From Kiritimatiellia bacterium (lineage in GTDB: Bacteria; Verrucomicrobiota; Kiritimatiellia; RFP12; JAAYLN01): DNA of 60,843 nt. Shown here piece by piece: positions 31,999-40,204 of the stretch. The notes beneath the pieces were generated by a model. That model saw only the letters and a program-made list of their open reading frames with translations. It had not been told where the DNA came from and made no database searches. How positions within the stretch are numbered: the first letter of the stretch is position 1; each line of letters opens with the position of its first letter. Location: assembly GCA_017962605.1 (NCBI GenBank), contig JAGCUY010000116.1:1-60843 (forward strand). The letters are read 5' to 3'. A program made the translations under genes and the position numbers.

Positions 31999-33066
31999 AA
32001 GGGAGACACCCTTCTATTAGATAAAGGAATCCATCTCACATGCCTCCTTTTCGTCTTTATGCCCTCTGCCTTCCGGCGCAGAAGAGCGGCGTCCTGAACT
32101 CGCCTATCCCTATCGGCCTTGGTGCGTCCGGCTGGCGCTTTCGCGGCGTGAACCTGGCGGCCGCCGACAGGACGAACCCGCGCGAGCCGATGGCCAGCCC
32201 CCTTGAAATCCCCTTGTCCCGCTCGCGCATCGTCTCCGACACGCTCCTGCCCTCGTTTGGGCGGAGGACCGTTCTCGCGGCCCCGGCCTCCCCCGCAGCG
32301 GCCTCAGCCTTGGCGGCGTCACGGGCGGTCTTGGCCTCGAGCATGGACTGGTACGCCTCCCACTTGGCGGACATGGCCGCGTTGCCGAAGTAGGTGGAGA
32401 GCAGCGCCCTCTTCGCAGCGGCGTCCCCGGCGCACGCGGCGCCGTAGCCGCTCCAGGCGTAGTCGCCGGGGTCATCGACGATCCCAGCCCTCACCGGGTT
32501 CAGCGTGATGTAGGCCGAGACGGCGCCGAGGGCGTCGTGCCTCCCCTCAACCAGGACGCTGTGGAACACGCCCTGCCAGATGGTCCCCTCCAGGTTCCCG
32601 TGGTTCCTGCAGTACCACAGCGAGAAGCGCTGCTTGAAGGTCTTCACGAACTCCGAGAGGTCATACATGCGCCTGCGCATCGCGTCGCGCTCGCGCCGGA
32701 CTGCGGCCTCGCCGCCCTCCCGTTCGAGCATCTCCGCCCAGCGCTCAAGGATCCCCGAGGCGCGCCTCTCGCCGTAGAGGACGCGCACGCGCCTGTCGAG
32801 CTCGCCGTCGGGCACCTCCCTCCGCCTCGGCACGTGCAACAGCAGGTGGAAGTGGTTGTCCATGACGCAGTAGTTCACGACCTTCACCCCGGAGAACGAC
32901 TCCGCCCTCCTGAGCATCTTCATGAACATCTCCTTCACCTCTCCCCCGTCCCCTTTCAGCAAATGCGCCTGCAGCGCGCACCTGCTCATCACGTGGTAGT
33001 ATGCCCCCTCGACCTTGACGCGTCTTCTCCTCATGGTTTTCCTTTCTGATTAAAGGGTGTCTCCCT
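31999..33066. mobile_element. REP-type transposase element with short inverted ends
   Basis: The Y1 transposase gene is bracketed by AAGGGAGACACCCT (31999-32012) and its inverse AGGGTGTCTCCCT (33054-33066). The two ends are inverted relative to each other, and each can form a small AGGG/CCCT hairpin with a 5-nt loop. This recalls the hairpins recognised by REP-associated transposases. No target duplication was identified. Confidence 0.6.
32057..33034 (-). CDS. REP-associated tyrosine transposase (IS200/Y1 superfamily)
   Basis: A 325-residue HUH-type Y1 transposase. The metal-binding HUH motif is His61-Phe-His63 in MDNHFHLLL, and the catalytic tyrosine is probably Tyr175 in SAYITLNPVRAGI, the hallmark of TnpA-REP (RAYT) proteins. 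It starts with the typical RRRRVKVEGAYYHVMSR segment and is full length; AGAAAGG precedes the ATG. A C-terminal extension (about 235-325) is Ala/Arg-rich and less typical. Known relatives process single-stranded REP hairpins. It is flanked by inverted hairpin sequences and appears potentially active. Confidence 0.9.
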   Translation of the reverse strand: MRRRRVKVEGAYYHVMSRCALQAHLLKGDGGEVKEMFMKMLRRAESFSGVKVVNYCVMDNHFHLLLHVPRRREVPDGELDRRVRVLYGERRASGILERWAEMLEREGGEAAVRRERDAMRRRMYDLSEFVKTFKQRFSLWYCRNHGNLEGTIWQGVFHSVLVEGRHDALGAVSAYITLNPVRAGIVDDPGDYAWSGYGAACAGDAAAKRALLSTYFGNAAMSAKWEAYQSMLEAKTARDAAKAEAAAGEAGAARTVLRPNEGRSVSETMRERDKGISRGLAIGSRGFVLSAAARFTPRKRQPDAPRPIGIGEFRTPLFCAGRQRA

Positions 33067-33081
33067 ACAAATTGATGAATC

Positions 33082-33087
33082 ATTATA
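33082..33087 (-). promoter_or_regulatory. Extended -10 of the transposase gene
   Basis: Minus strand reads ATGCTATAATG, an extended -10 with TATAAT at 33082-33087. A -35 is not evident. It lies outside the right inverted end, so transcription starts in flanking DNA. Confidence 0.5.
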
Positions 33088-33110
33088 GCATATTTCCGGA
33101 AAACGATTGT

Positions 33111-34022
33111 TCAATTCGGGATGGCGGGACGGCCGCGCATCGTATCGGGAATGCCAAGGCCGAGAAGCGAGAGAATTGTCGGGGCCGTGTCGGCAAGGAC
33201 TACCGGCTCACGGAGGTGAAGCCCGCGCGCCGCCGGCCCAGAGACGAGGAACGGCACCTCGAAGCATTCAAGCGTGGCGTCGCCGTGCGTCTTGTCGTGG
33301 CCGCCATGGTCCGCCACAAAGACGACCGCCGCGCCTTCCCACAGCCCAGCCGCCTTGTATGCATAGACAATGCGGCCGATGTTCGCATCGACGTTGCGAC
33401 AGGCGTTGGTGAATCCGGCGCTGCCCCAGCCCAGCTGGTGGCCAGCCATATCGACCTGACCCTGGTAGTAGAAGGCGAGGCGCGGAGAGCGCTGCAGGAA
33501 GGATAGCGCCCAGTCAACGGCGGCCGCGTCGCGGTCTGCGTATTCGGCCGCCGTCCCGCCGAAGTGGCGCGCGGCGTTTACGGCGTTGGTGTTGTGGCAC
33601 CAGCCAATCCCCTTCCACGCGAAGGCGCTCACGGTGAAGGCCCCTGGCTCCTGGCGGCGGAGTTCGGAGAAGAGATCCGCGAAGAGTGCTGCGCCGTCGG
33701 CCGCGCCCCCCGCTGCCGGTCGCCAAGGCTCGACCTTTGGCGCGCCGCTGTTGTCGCGGGTGCCGTGCAACTCAATTGGCAGACCGGAGAAAACCGACGT
33801 CCAGTTGGGAGCCGAGAGTGTGGGGAAATGCGCGCGGCCGACGGCGTAAAGCCCATCGTCGCGGAGGGCGCGGAGGTTGGGCATGTCGTCCCAGGGAATC
33901 CACCGCGCACCTAGGCCGTCAACGCCGACGAGGATGACGCGGGTGGCTGGCGACGCCACGGCACCCCGCTGCAACACAACGGCCGCGCACAGCACCGCCG
34001 CAAAAAGAATCACCTTTCTCAT
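33111..34022 (-). CDS. Secreted type I phosphodiesterase/nucleotide pyrophosphatase family protein
   Basis: A 303-residue alkaline-phosphatase-superfamily enzyme. Signal peptide about 1-23. Metal-binding and catalytic motifs: VGVDGLGARW (Asp35), FPTLSAPNWTS (nucleophile Ser70 or Thr68), QVDMAGHQLGWGS and VADHGGHDKTHGD. These fit the autotaxin/NPP family hydrolysing phosphodiester or phosphate-ester bonds in the periplasm or outside. It follows the LamG gene by 34 bp and is probably co-transcribed with it. Natural substrate unknown. It is shorter than eukaryotic NPPs but typical for bacteria. Confidence 0.85.
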   Translation of the reverse strand: MRKVILFAAVLCAAVVLQRGAVASPATRVILVGVDGLGARWIPWDDMPNLRALRDDGLYAVGRAHFPTLSAPNWTSVFSGLPIELHGTRDNSGAPKVEPWRPAAGGAADGAALFADLFSELRRQEPGAFTVSAFAWKGIGWCHNTNAVNAARHFGGTAAEYADRDAAAVDWALSFLQRSPRLAFYYQGQVDMAGHQLGWGSAGFTNACRNVDANIGRIVYAYKAAGLWEGAAVVFVADHGGHDKTHGDATLECFEVPFLVSGPAARGLHLREPVVLADTAPTILSLLGLGIPDTMRGRPAIPN

Positions 34023-34056
34023 GGCTTTTACCAGGCGACTAGGGAACCAGGCCCCC

Positions 34057-36216
34057 CTACCTTACAGATAGCACGAATGGCAGTTCAAAGGCGCGCTCCT
34101 CGCCTCCGCCGACAAGCCGATACTTGCCGCCATTTCGGAAGTACATCTCGCTCACCTTGTCCCAAAGCGCCGCGCCGCCGGTCACCGGATCGTTCACCGG
34201 CACGAAGTTGCGCACCAGCGCATACGACCCGTCCTGCTGCTTGACACTGAGCTTCAGCGAACGGCACCGCGCCTTAATGGGGAATCGGGCAAGGTTGTCC
34301 TCGTTTATGGCGAACAGATAGAGCGGCATGCCAAGGGATACGTCATCACTTGAATTGAGTGTGCGTTCGCCCAACTTCTCCCAAGAGCTGCCATTACGAG
34401 ACCATAACTTTATGTTCTGCAACCCTTGTTCGAGCCTTGAGACAACTTTGTATATCACGTTTTTCTCAATCTCTATGGCCTTGTTGTCGACATCCCTCGG
34501 AGAGTATCTGCTATGGTTGTAATGGTAAACATGTTGGATTTGAGTGGGAACGACATTGGTGTCGGTATTTGAGCTATAAGGGAACAGTCGTATTGGGTCT
34601 TGGCCAGAGCCCAAGACATGCCGCGCTCCAATGAAAGCGCGTTCACCGGGAATCGCCAACCACTCCATTGTCAGTTCGGTTTCAATGCCGGCGTTGGCCA
34701 GTACGCCAAGGTCTAAATAATCGTAATCGCCGTCCGACTCCACATATTCGATGCGCGATGACGGACGTGCTACGGTACGCAGGGTGTTTGTGACGTCGCC
34801 GACCTGATAGGTGGAAATGTCAAAATCGGATGCATTGGAACCTGTTTCACGCTTGTAGATGCGCATTGTCACTTGATCGTAGAGCCCGGCATAGGTGACG
34901 CCGCTCGAATTGGTCGCCACAACAGGCACGAAGTCGCGCAACAGTTCTGATCCGTCCCATATCTTCACCCCATAAATCGTGGCCGCGTTTATGTTTGTTG
35001 GTTTGCCGCCCAGATTATTGGTCAGAATATAAAGCGTATTGGTTGTCGCGAGATAGTCGGAGCCGTAATCCACGTCGTCCTTGAGGACTTCTACTGGTTC
35101 ACCGCCATTACGACTTACGGTCATGGAGAAACTACCAATGGTCGTATCAGTTTTAATGAGATAGCGAACATCGTTGTGTGTTGCTCCAATAACATTGTTT
35201 TCGGGCTTGACCACATTGATTTCTGTCTTCGCCGGCAATCGTCCGTGCGCAAAGCGAAATGCCGTCTCGTAATGATAAGCCATGAAAAGCCTGGTGTTGC
35301 CGCCATCTCCACGCGAGGCGAGAATGGCTCGGTCGGCACCGTTTGAAATGGTTGACACTTCAACTTCGCTCTTGAGACCGCTCTTGCCCCAGACCCACGT
35401 GTTGAACCACTGGTGGGCGTTGCCCGTAATCGATCTCACGAAGTCGAGCGGCTTGTCGAGAACGGGGCCGGCGATAAAATCGGCGCTGCCTTCGGAGTAG
35501 GAGATCGTGCGGTTGACCTTGTCGTAGAGACCGGCCTTTCCTCCTTTGATGCAAGGCAGGTAGTGGCGCAGGAGATCGAAACCTCCTGTCGCTGCATTCT
35601 TCTTGAGTATCTTGAGCTCATAAAGCCGGATGCGGCAGGGCCAGGCTGCGGTTCCGCCGTTGTTGGCGGCAAAAAGATAGAGCGTCAGATTGTTCATCCA
35701 CGATGCCGATATCGAACCCGTAGTAGAGTCCTCGGCGACGGACTTCAACGTGGCCTGTTGAGCTGCAGACAGACGTGGCTGACCGTTGACATAGACCTGG
35801 ACTGCGGCACCATCTGAGAAATCGACCAATTGCTCGTAGCGATCGACTGGATGTTTTACGGAATCCGTCCATTTCCCTGTATCGCCGAGGCCGTATGCCG
35901 TCCATGCCTTCTTCCCGTTGCTATGGAGCATCAAGAAGCGACGATTGTTGTTGTATCTGGCACCTAGGATGGCCGAATCGCTACGCGTGTTGGAAAGAAC
36001 GACTGCGTCCATTCTCGCCTTAAGGCCGGTTTCGGCCTTGACGCCCGTGTTGATGTATTGCGTCACTGTCGCATCGTTGTTCGGATCCTGATCAGTTTCC
36101 ACATATTCGAGGAATGCGTCCGGCTCGGCGGTGACGGTTTCGGCGCGGGCGACTCCCGGAAGGGCGAATGCGCAGACGGCTGCGAGGGCTGAAGTTTTGA
36201 GAAGAGTTGAATTCAT
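34057..36216 (-). CDS. Secreted protein with three LamG-like modules
   Basis: A 719-residue secreted protein. The ATG at 36216 is preferred: AAAGGG precedes it and a signal peptide (MNSTLLKTSALAAVCAF...ARA) follows; an earlier in-frame start would bury the signal. Three sandwich modules (about 35-245, 250-450 and 475-700) begin with (Q/D)YxxTG or WFNTW and end with LLRHYLPC...LYDKV, LLRDFVPV...LYDQV and LVRNFVPV...LWDKV. Likely carbohydrate- or surface-binding. It ends in a strand-like LPFVLSVR. It is controlled by the promoter/direct repeat at 36246-36306, next to a XylR gene. Confidence 0.78.
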   Translation of the reverse strand: MNSTLLKTSALAAVCAFALPGVARAETVTAEPDAFLEYVETDQDPNNDATVTQYINTGVKAETGLKARMDAVVLSNTRSDSAILGARYNNNRRFLMLHSNGKKAWTAYGLGDTGKWTDSVKHPVDRYEQLVDFSDGAAVQVYVNGQPRLSAAQQATLKSVAEDSTTGSISASWMNNLTLYLFAANNGGTAAWPCRIRLYELKILKKNAATGGFDLLRHYLPCIKGGKAGLYDKVNRTISYSEGSADFIAGPVLDKPLDFVRSITGNAHQWFNTWVWGKSGLKSEVEVSTISNGADRAILASRGDGGNTRLFMAYHYETAFRFAHGRLPAKTEINVVKPENNVIGATHNDVRYLIKTDTTIGSFSMTVSRNGGEPVEVLKDDVDYGSDYLATTNTLYILTNNLGGKPTNINAATIYGVKIWDGSELLRDFVPVVATNSSGVTYAGLYDQVTMRIYKRETGSNASDFDISTYQVGDVTNTLRTVARPSSRIEYVESDGDYDYLDLGVLANAGIETELTMEWLAIPGERAFIGARHVLGSGQDPIRLFPYSSNTDTNVVPTQIQHVYHYNHSRYSPRDVDNKAIEIEKNVIYKVVSRLEQGLQNIKLWSRNGSSWEKLGERTLNSSDDVSLGMPLYLFAINEDNLARFPIKARCRSLKLSVKQQDGSYALVRNFVPVNDPVTGGAALWDKVSEMYFRNGGKYRLVGGGEERAFELPFVLSVR

Positions 36217-36245
36217 GACAGTATTCCCTTTCGATGATTGCAAAC

Positions 36246-36306
36246 AGTATAGCAAAGAAAGAGGAATAAAAAAATATCAGAATTTGAATAAAAACTATCA
36301 GATTTT
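36246..36306 (-). promoter_or_regulatory. Tandem 21-22-bp direct repeat and -10 upstream of the LamG gene
   Basis: Head-to-tail copies of GAATAAAAA(AA/C)TATCAGA(A)TTT cover 36264-36285 and 36286-36306; the distal copy overlaps the XylR stop codon. On the minus strand a -10 TATACT (36246-36251) in TTTGCTATACTG lies so that the proximal copy covers the -35. Spacing of two helical turns fits a XylR/AraC dimer site. Confidence 0.65.
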
Positions 36307-37413
36307 CACCACGCGCAATTCACGGGGCGAGAGGCCGCAGTTGGCGCGGAGGGCCGTTCCGAGATGCGAGGCCGAGGAGAAGCCTGTTACGCGAGCCACG
36401 TATTCGACCTTGTTGCGCGAATCGGCGAGCAACCGCTTCGCCAGCGCCACGCGCTGGCGGTGGAACTCGGCGCTGGCGGAGCGTCCGAACTCGGCGGCAA
36501 AGCGGCGGTCGAGAGTGTTCCGCGCCACGCCCAGACGCCGCGCAATATCCTCGACGCCTACGCCCGAAGACATCCCCTCCGCGAAAAGGCGCAGCGCGCC
36601 GCCGACAAGCGGGTCGCCCGAAACCGCCTCTGCCGTCGAACGGCGCACCACGACGCCACGCGGCGGTATTTCCGCAAGCTGACGCTGCAAGGCGCGGCCT
36701 CCGGGCCTGTCCATCAGCTTGTCCAGCAAGGCGGCGGCCTCGTAGGCACCTCGCTCCAAATCGGTATCCACCGCCGTCACGGGCACAGGCTGGCTCTCCA
36801 GCAGAATCGGGTCGTCATTGCCGGCGATGACCCCCAATTCATCTGGGACGCGGATGCCAAGGCCCAGCGCGGCGTCCATAAGCAGGACTGCCTCCCCCTG
36901 GGAGTAGGCCAGGACGCCAAGGGGCTTATCCGCCGCCGCGAACTTGCCGGCCAACCAACGCCCCACGGCGTCCCAGTCGTCCCACCGGACATTGGGGCAC
37001 TCCCTGGAGAAAACCCACTTTTCAGCGGGGCCGGACTCCGTGAAGCCGCGCCAGATGCGGTTGCGGACGTTGCCGTCCCAGTCAAGCGTGAAGAATACGC
37101 GGGACCTGTAGTTGCGCTCCGCCAAATGGGCCGCGGCGAGGCGGCCGGCGGACACATGGTCTGCCGATACGCGGGCGCAGCGGAAGCGCGGCACGTCGCA
37201 AGTCAGATCGACTATAGGCACGCCGCGCAGCGCGAGATGCCGCAGGAAGGCGAGCCAGCGCGGCTCCCGGCGGATGGTGGCGACCACGCCGTCGCCCATC
37301 CAGTCGAAAGGGTGCGCGAAGCCCATGCGGTCCTGGAACATCAGGTGCCAGCCCTTTTCGCGCGCATAGCGGGAGACGCCATCCATGCGGCTGGCAATCG
37401 GCGACGAGAGCAT
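36298..37413 (-). CDS. XylR-like regulator (LacI-type sensor plus AraC domain)
   Basis: A 371-residue regulator with the same architecture as the gene at 25.4 kb. The start is ATG 37413, chosen because AGGAGG lies 9 bases upstream; longer readings run into the neighbouring GH5-SUMF gene. Sensor domain about 1-255 (VSRYAREKGWHLMF, VIAGNDDPILLES), AraC domain about 270-370 (VEDIARRLGVARNTLDRRF; VEYVARVTGFSSASHLGTALRANCGLSPREL). The next gene downstream encodes a LamG protein and the likely operator lies between them, suggesting dedicated local control. Confidence 0.88.
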   Translation of the reverse strand: MLSSPIASRMDGVSRYAREKGWHLMFQDRMGFAHPFDWMGDGVVATIRREPRWLAFLRHLALRGVPIVDLTCDVPRFRCARVSADHVSAGRLAAAHLAERNYRSRVFFTLDWDGNVRNRIWRGFTESGPAEKWVFSRECPNVRWDDWDAVGRWLAGKFAAADKPLGVLAYSQGEAVLLMDAALGLGIRVPDELGVIAGNDDPILLESQPVPVTAVDTDLERGAYEAAALLDKLMDRPGGRALQRQLAEIPPRGVVVRRSTAEAVSGDPLVGGALRLFAEGMSSGVGVEDIARRLGVARNTLDRRFAAEFGRSASAEFHRQRVALAKRLLADSRNKVEYVARVTGFSSASHLGTALRANCGLSPRELRVVKI

Positions 37414-37483
37414 AACCAGCACCCTCCTGCCGACGGGGGGAGACTCTTTACTTGCGGATGCGTTCAAGGCGGGGGAAAGGGGG

Positions 37484-40204
37484 TTAGGGCAAGGTGATGC
37501 AGAGGCGGAAGCCGTATGTGGTGTTAGCCGTGCCTGGCGCCTGACTGGTTCTAAAGGCCGAACGCATGCCCTTGGCGCCGTCATAGTAGTATGAAGAACG
37601 AATGACGCGCTCGCTTCCCGACGACGGTCCTTTGGGATCAATGGCCGGCGCGACGGACGTGTCGTAGTTGCCGTACCAGTCAAGGCACCATTCCCGGGCA
37701 TTGCCATACATGTCGTAGAAGCCCCAGCCATTCGGCTGCTTGCCACCGACGGCGTGTATCTGATTGCCGCTGGTGCCGGTGAACCACGCTATGGGTGATA
37801 CATCGGAATTGCCCCATTGCGCATCGTTGCCCTTGCCTGTGTAGATGGCGGTGGTCGTTCCGGCGCGGCAGGCGAACTCCCATTGCGCTTCGGTCGGAAG
37901 GTCGAGGGCAAGCCCCGTCGCCGAACGCATCGTCGAGAGGTAGCCTCCGGCCGTTGAACCCGTCGAGGGCCAGTTGATGCCATCCGAAACCGAGCCACGG
38001 AGGTTGTTGTAGAGGATGCGTCCGATTGGCGCCTGGTCGGGATCGTCGCCTTCGTAGGGGGTTTCCTGCTCGCCGTAGGTGGCGTGAACCTTGCATCCCA
38101 TGAGGGCGAACTGCTTTCGCGTCGTCTCGTAGATGGCCAGGTAGTAGTCGTTCGTGAGGCTGACGAGGTGCTGCGTTTCCGTGGTGTTGCGCCATTGGTT
38201 CTCGTCCTCCGGAGAACCCATGGTGAAGGTCATGCCGGCGGCACTGACCTTCTTCATCACGAGGTGGGTCGTGCGGTAGATGTCATTGGTTAGCCCACCT
38301 TGCGGGAGGAAGCCTTCGGAGGCGTAATAGGCGATGGCCTTGGTTTCGAGATTAATGTCCATGACATCGGGCGGAACATCTCGCGCCCATGCCTTGAGCG
38401 ACACCGAAATGGATGGGGTGTCGGACTTCTGGTCGGGCCAGCTGCTGCGCGCATCCCAGACAATTGACCTGTCGCCGGCGGGAACAAGCTGGTTGCAGTC
38501 GCCTTTGACGAACGAGATGTTCTGTCCGCCAATGGAGACGCCGTTCGTGAGGACATCCATCGTAATGTAGGCGGGTTCGTCGAGGTGGTATGAGATACGG
38601 AATTTGCAGCGCTTGTCCTGTTCGACGCGAAACGCGGTAATCTGCGGGTCGTAGCCGAGCGTGTCGGAGGCGGGGCCCGAAATGCCTTTCAGCAGAACGC
38701 GCTTGCGCGGATTGTCCACAGAGGCCCGGAAGCAGTCCGGCGTGATGCCAAGGCTCACGGGTTCATGCTCGACGCTCCAGCCCGACCATTCGCGGAAGGC
38801 GTGGTAGGTCCAGTCCCAGCCGTAGTTCCCGAAGATGTCGATGAGGTCGCGGAGATAGACCTCCACGCCGCCGGCCCATGCGGGGGCGGAGAATTCGCCG
38901 ACATAGATTTTCGCCCCGTGCGCCGCCTCGAAGGCGCGCGCCTTCATGAGGACTTGCTGGAGATATGTCTTGTCGCGCCCCTCCCTGGGGTAGTAGATGA
39001 CAGTGAATTCCTCGCCGTTCACGCCCTGGTGCGTGTAACTTCCCGGCTCGTACATGTGGAGTTCGTAGATCACGTTCGTCAGGTTGAGCGGGGAGAGATA
39101 GGAGAAGGTCAGCGGCGAGTCCTTTTTGTTGGACTCGATGATGATTGGCGTCTCGGGATCAATGGCGCGGATCGCCTCGGCGGCGAGACGCTGTATCGTC
39201 CAGTAGTCGTAGAGCACCGGACCGGTCTGGTTCAGTTCGTTGCAGAGGTCGTAGCCGTAGATTCCGGCGCGGCCCTTGAAGCGCGTCGCGATGTTCCGCC
39301 ATAGGGAGATGAACTCCTGGGCGTAGGTCTCGTCGTCCAGCATCCGCCCGTCGTTGCCGCCGGGGGGCGTGTGGAGGTCCACGGCAACCTCCATGCCGTA
39401 GCGGACGGCCCAGGGCAGCACGTCGTGGTCGAGGTGGTCGAGCTTGCCGCCGAGCCATGTGCGGTAGCGTGCCAGGTAGTCTTGCTGCGATTCGCCGGAG
39501 GACGGCTTGGGGCCATCGGTCATTTGGTAGCGCACCAGCGTCGCGCCCCATTGGCAAAGCGTCTGGAAGTCGTTTTCGGTGCAGTTGCGCCCCGGAAGCA
39601 TGACGCCGCGCTTCTGCGGGGCGTTGCGGACGCGGTCCGTGTAGGCGCAGGTGAGGTCGCCGTTCACGCGCGGGAATAGCGGGTCGCCGTTCACGACCTC
39701 GGCGGTCGAGAGATCGAACTGCACGCGGCCGCTGACGCCCTGCAGGCCGAGCCAAAAGCGCCCGCGCGCGGAACGCGTGCCGCCGGAGATTGTATCGACG
39801 ACCTCCATGCGTTGCCACTCAAAGGGCGCGGCAGGGCGCGGGGCCTCCGGATAGCGGTCGCTTCCGGTGTCCGGGTCGGTGAAGTGGAGCATGACCTTGA
39901 TGCCGTAGGTTGTCCTCTCCGGCACGGACAGCGTTCCCGCGCGCGCCAACACAGATGCGGAGAGCGTGCGCCCCTCGAACTGGTCGAGGTCAAACGAAGC
40001 CCTCGCGCCGTAGAAGGTGCCGTCCGCCGCCTCCGCCGGCACATCGACCGTAAGGATGTTGCCGGAAATCGTGGCGTATTGCGTCGGGTTCCATTCGAGT
40101 GCGACAGCCGAGGTTGCCGAGGATGCGCCCGGCCAGGCGAGGCACGCGGAGGCGAGAAGCGCCGCGGTGACGGGCGACGATTGGCGAATTGCTTTATTTT
40201 TCAT
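37484..40204 (-). CDS. Secreted GH5 enzyme fused to a SUMF (FGE-like) module
   Basis: A 906-residue protein. Signal peptide about 1-30, N-terminal beta-sandwich about 33-175, GH5 barrel about 195-510 with acid/base Glu323 (YDLCNEL) and nucleophile Glu437 (IYVGEFS). Then a beta domain (about 520-640: ITAFRVEQ...YITMDVLTNG) and a SUMF module (about 650-906) with PTEAQWEFACRAGT, NGWGFYDMYGNAREW and YGFRLC. The FGE cysteine pair appears absent (RSSYYYDGAKGMRSAFR), so binding rather than formylglycine formation is likely. The same module pair forms free-standing proteins at 56.2 and 57.5 kb. Its ATG overlaps the next gene's stop. Confidence 0.82.
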   Translation of the reverse strand: MKNKAIRQSSPVTAALLASACLAWPGASSATSAVALEWNPTQYATISGNILTVDVPAEAADGTFYGARASFDLDQFEGRTLSASVLARAGTLSVPERTTYGIKVMLHFTDPDTGSDRYPEAPRPAAPFEWQRMEVVDTISGGTRSARGRFWLGLQGVSGRVQFDLSTAEVVNGDPLFPRVNGDLTCAYTDRVRNAPQKRGVMLPGRNCTENDFQTLCQWGATLVRYQMTDGPKPSSGESQQDYLARYRTWLGGKLDHLDHDVLPWAVRYGMEVAVDLHTPPGGNDGRMLDDETYAQEFISLWRNIATRFKGRAGIYGYDLCNELNQTGPVLYDYWTIQRLAAEAIRAIDPETPIIIESNKKDSPLTFSYLSPLNLTNVIYELHMYEPGSYTHQGVNGEEFTVIYYPREGRDKTYLQQVLMKARAFEAAHGAKIYVGEFSAPAWAGGVEVYLRDLIDIFGNYGWDWTYHAFREWSGWSVEHEPVSLGITPDCFRASVDNPRKRVLLKGISGPASDTLGYDPQITAFRVEQDKRCKFRISYHLDEPAYITMDVLTNGVSIGGQNISFVKGDCNQLVPAGDRSIVWDARSSWPDQKSDTPSISVSLKAWARDVPPDVMDINLETKAIAYYASEGFLPQGGLTNDIYRTTHLVMKKVSAAGMTFTMGSPEDENQWRNTTETQHLVSLTNDYYLAIYETTRKQFALMGCKVHATYGEQETPYEGDDPDQAPIGRILYNNLRGSVSDGINWPSTGSTAGGYLSTMRSATGLALDLPTEAQWEFACRAGTTTAIYTGKGNDAQWGNSDVSPIAWFTGTSGNQIHAVGGKQPNGWGFYDMYGNAREWCLDWYGNYDTSVAPAIDPKGPSSGSERVIRSSYYYDGAKGMRSAFRTSQAPGTANTTYGFRLCITLP

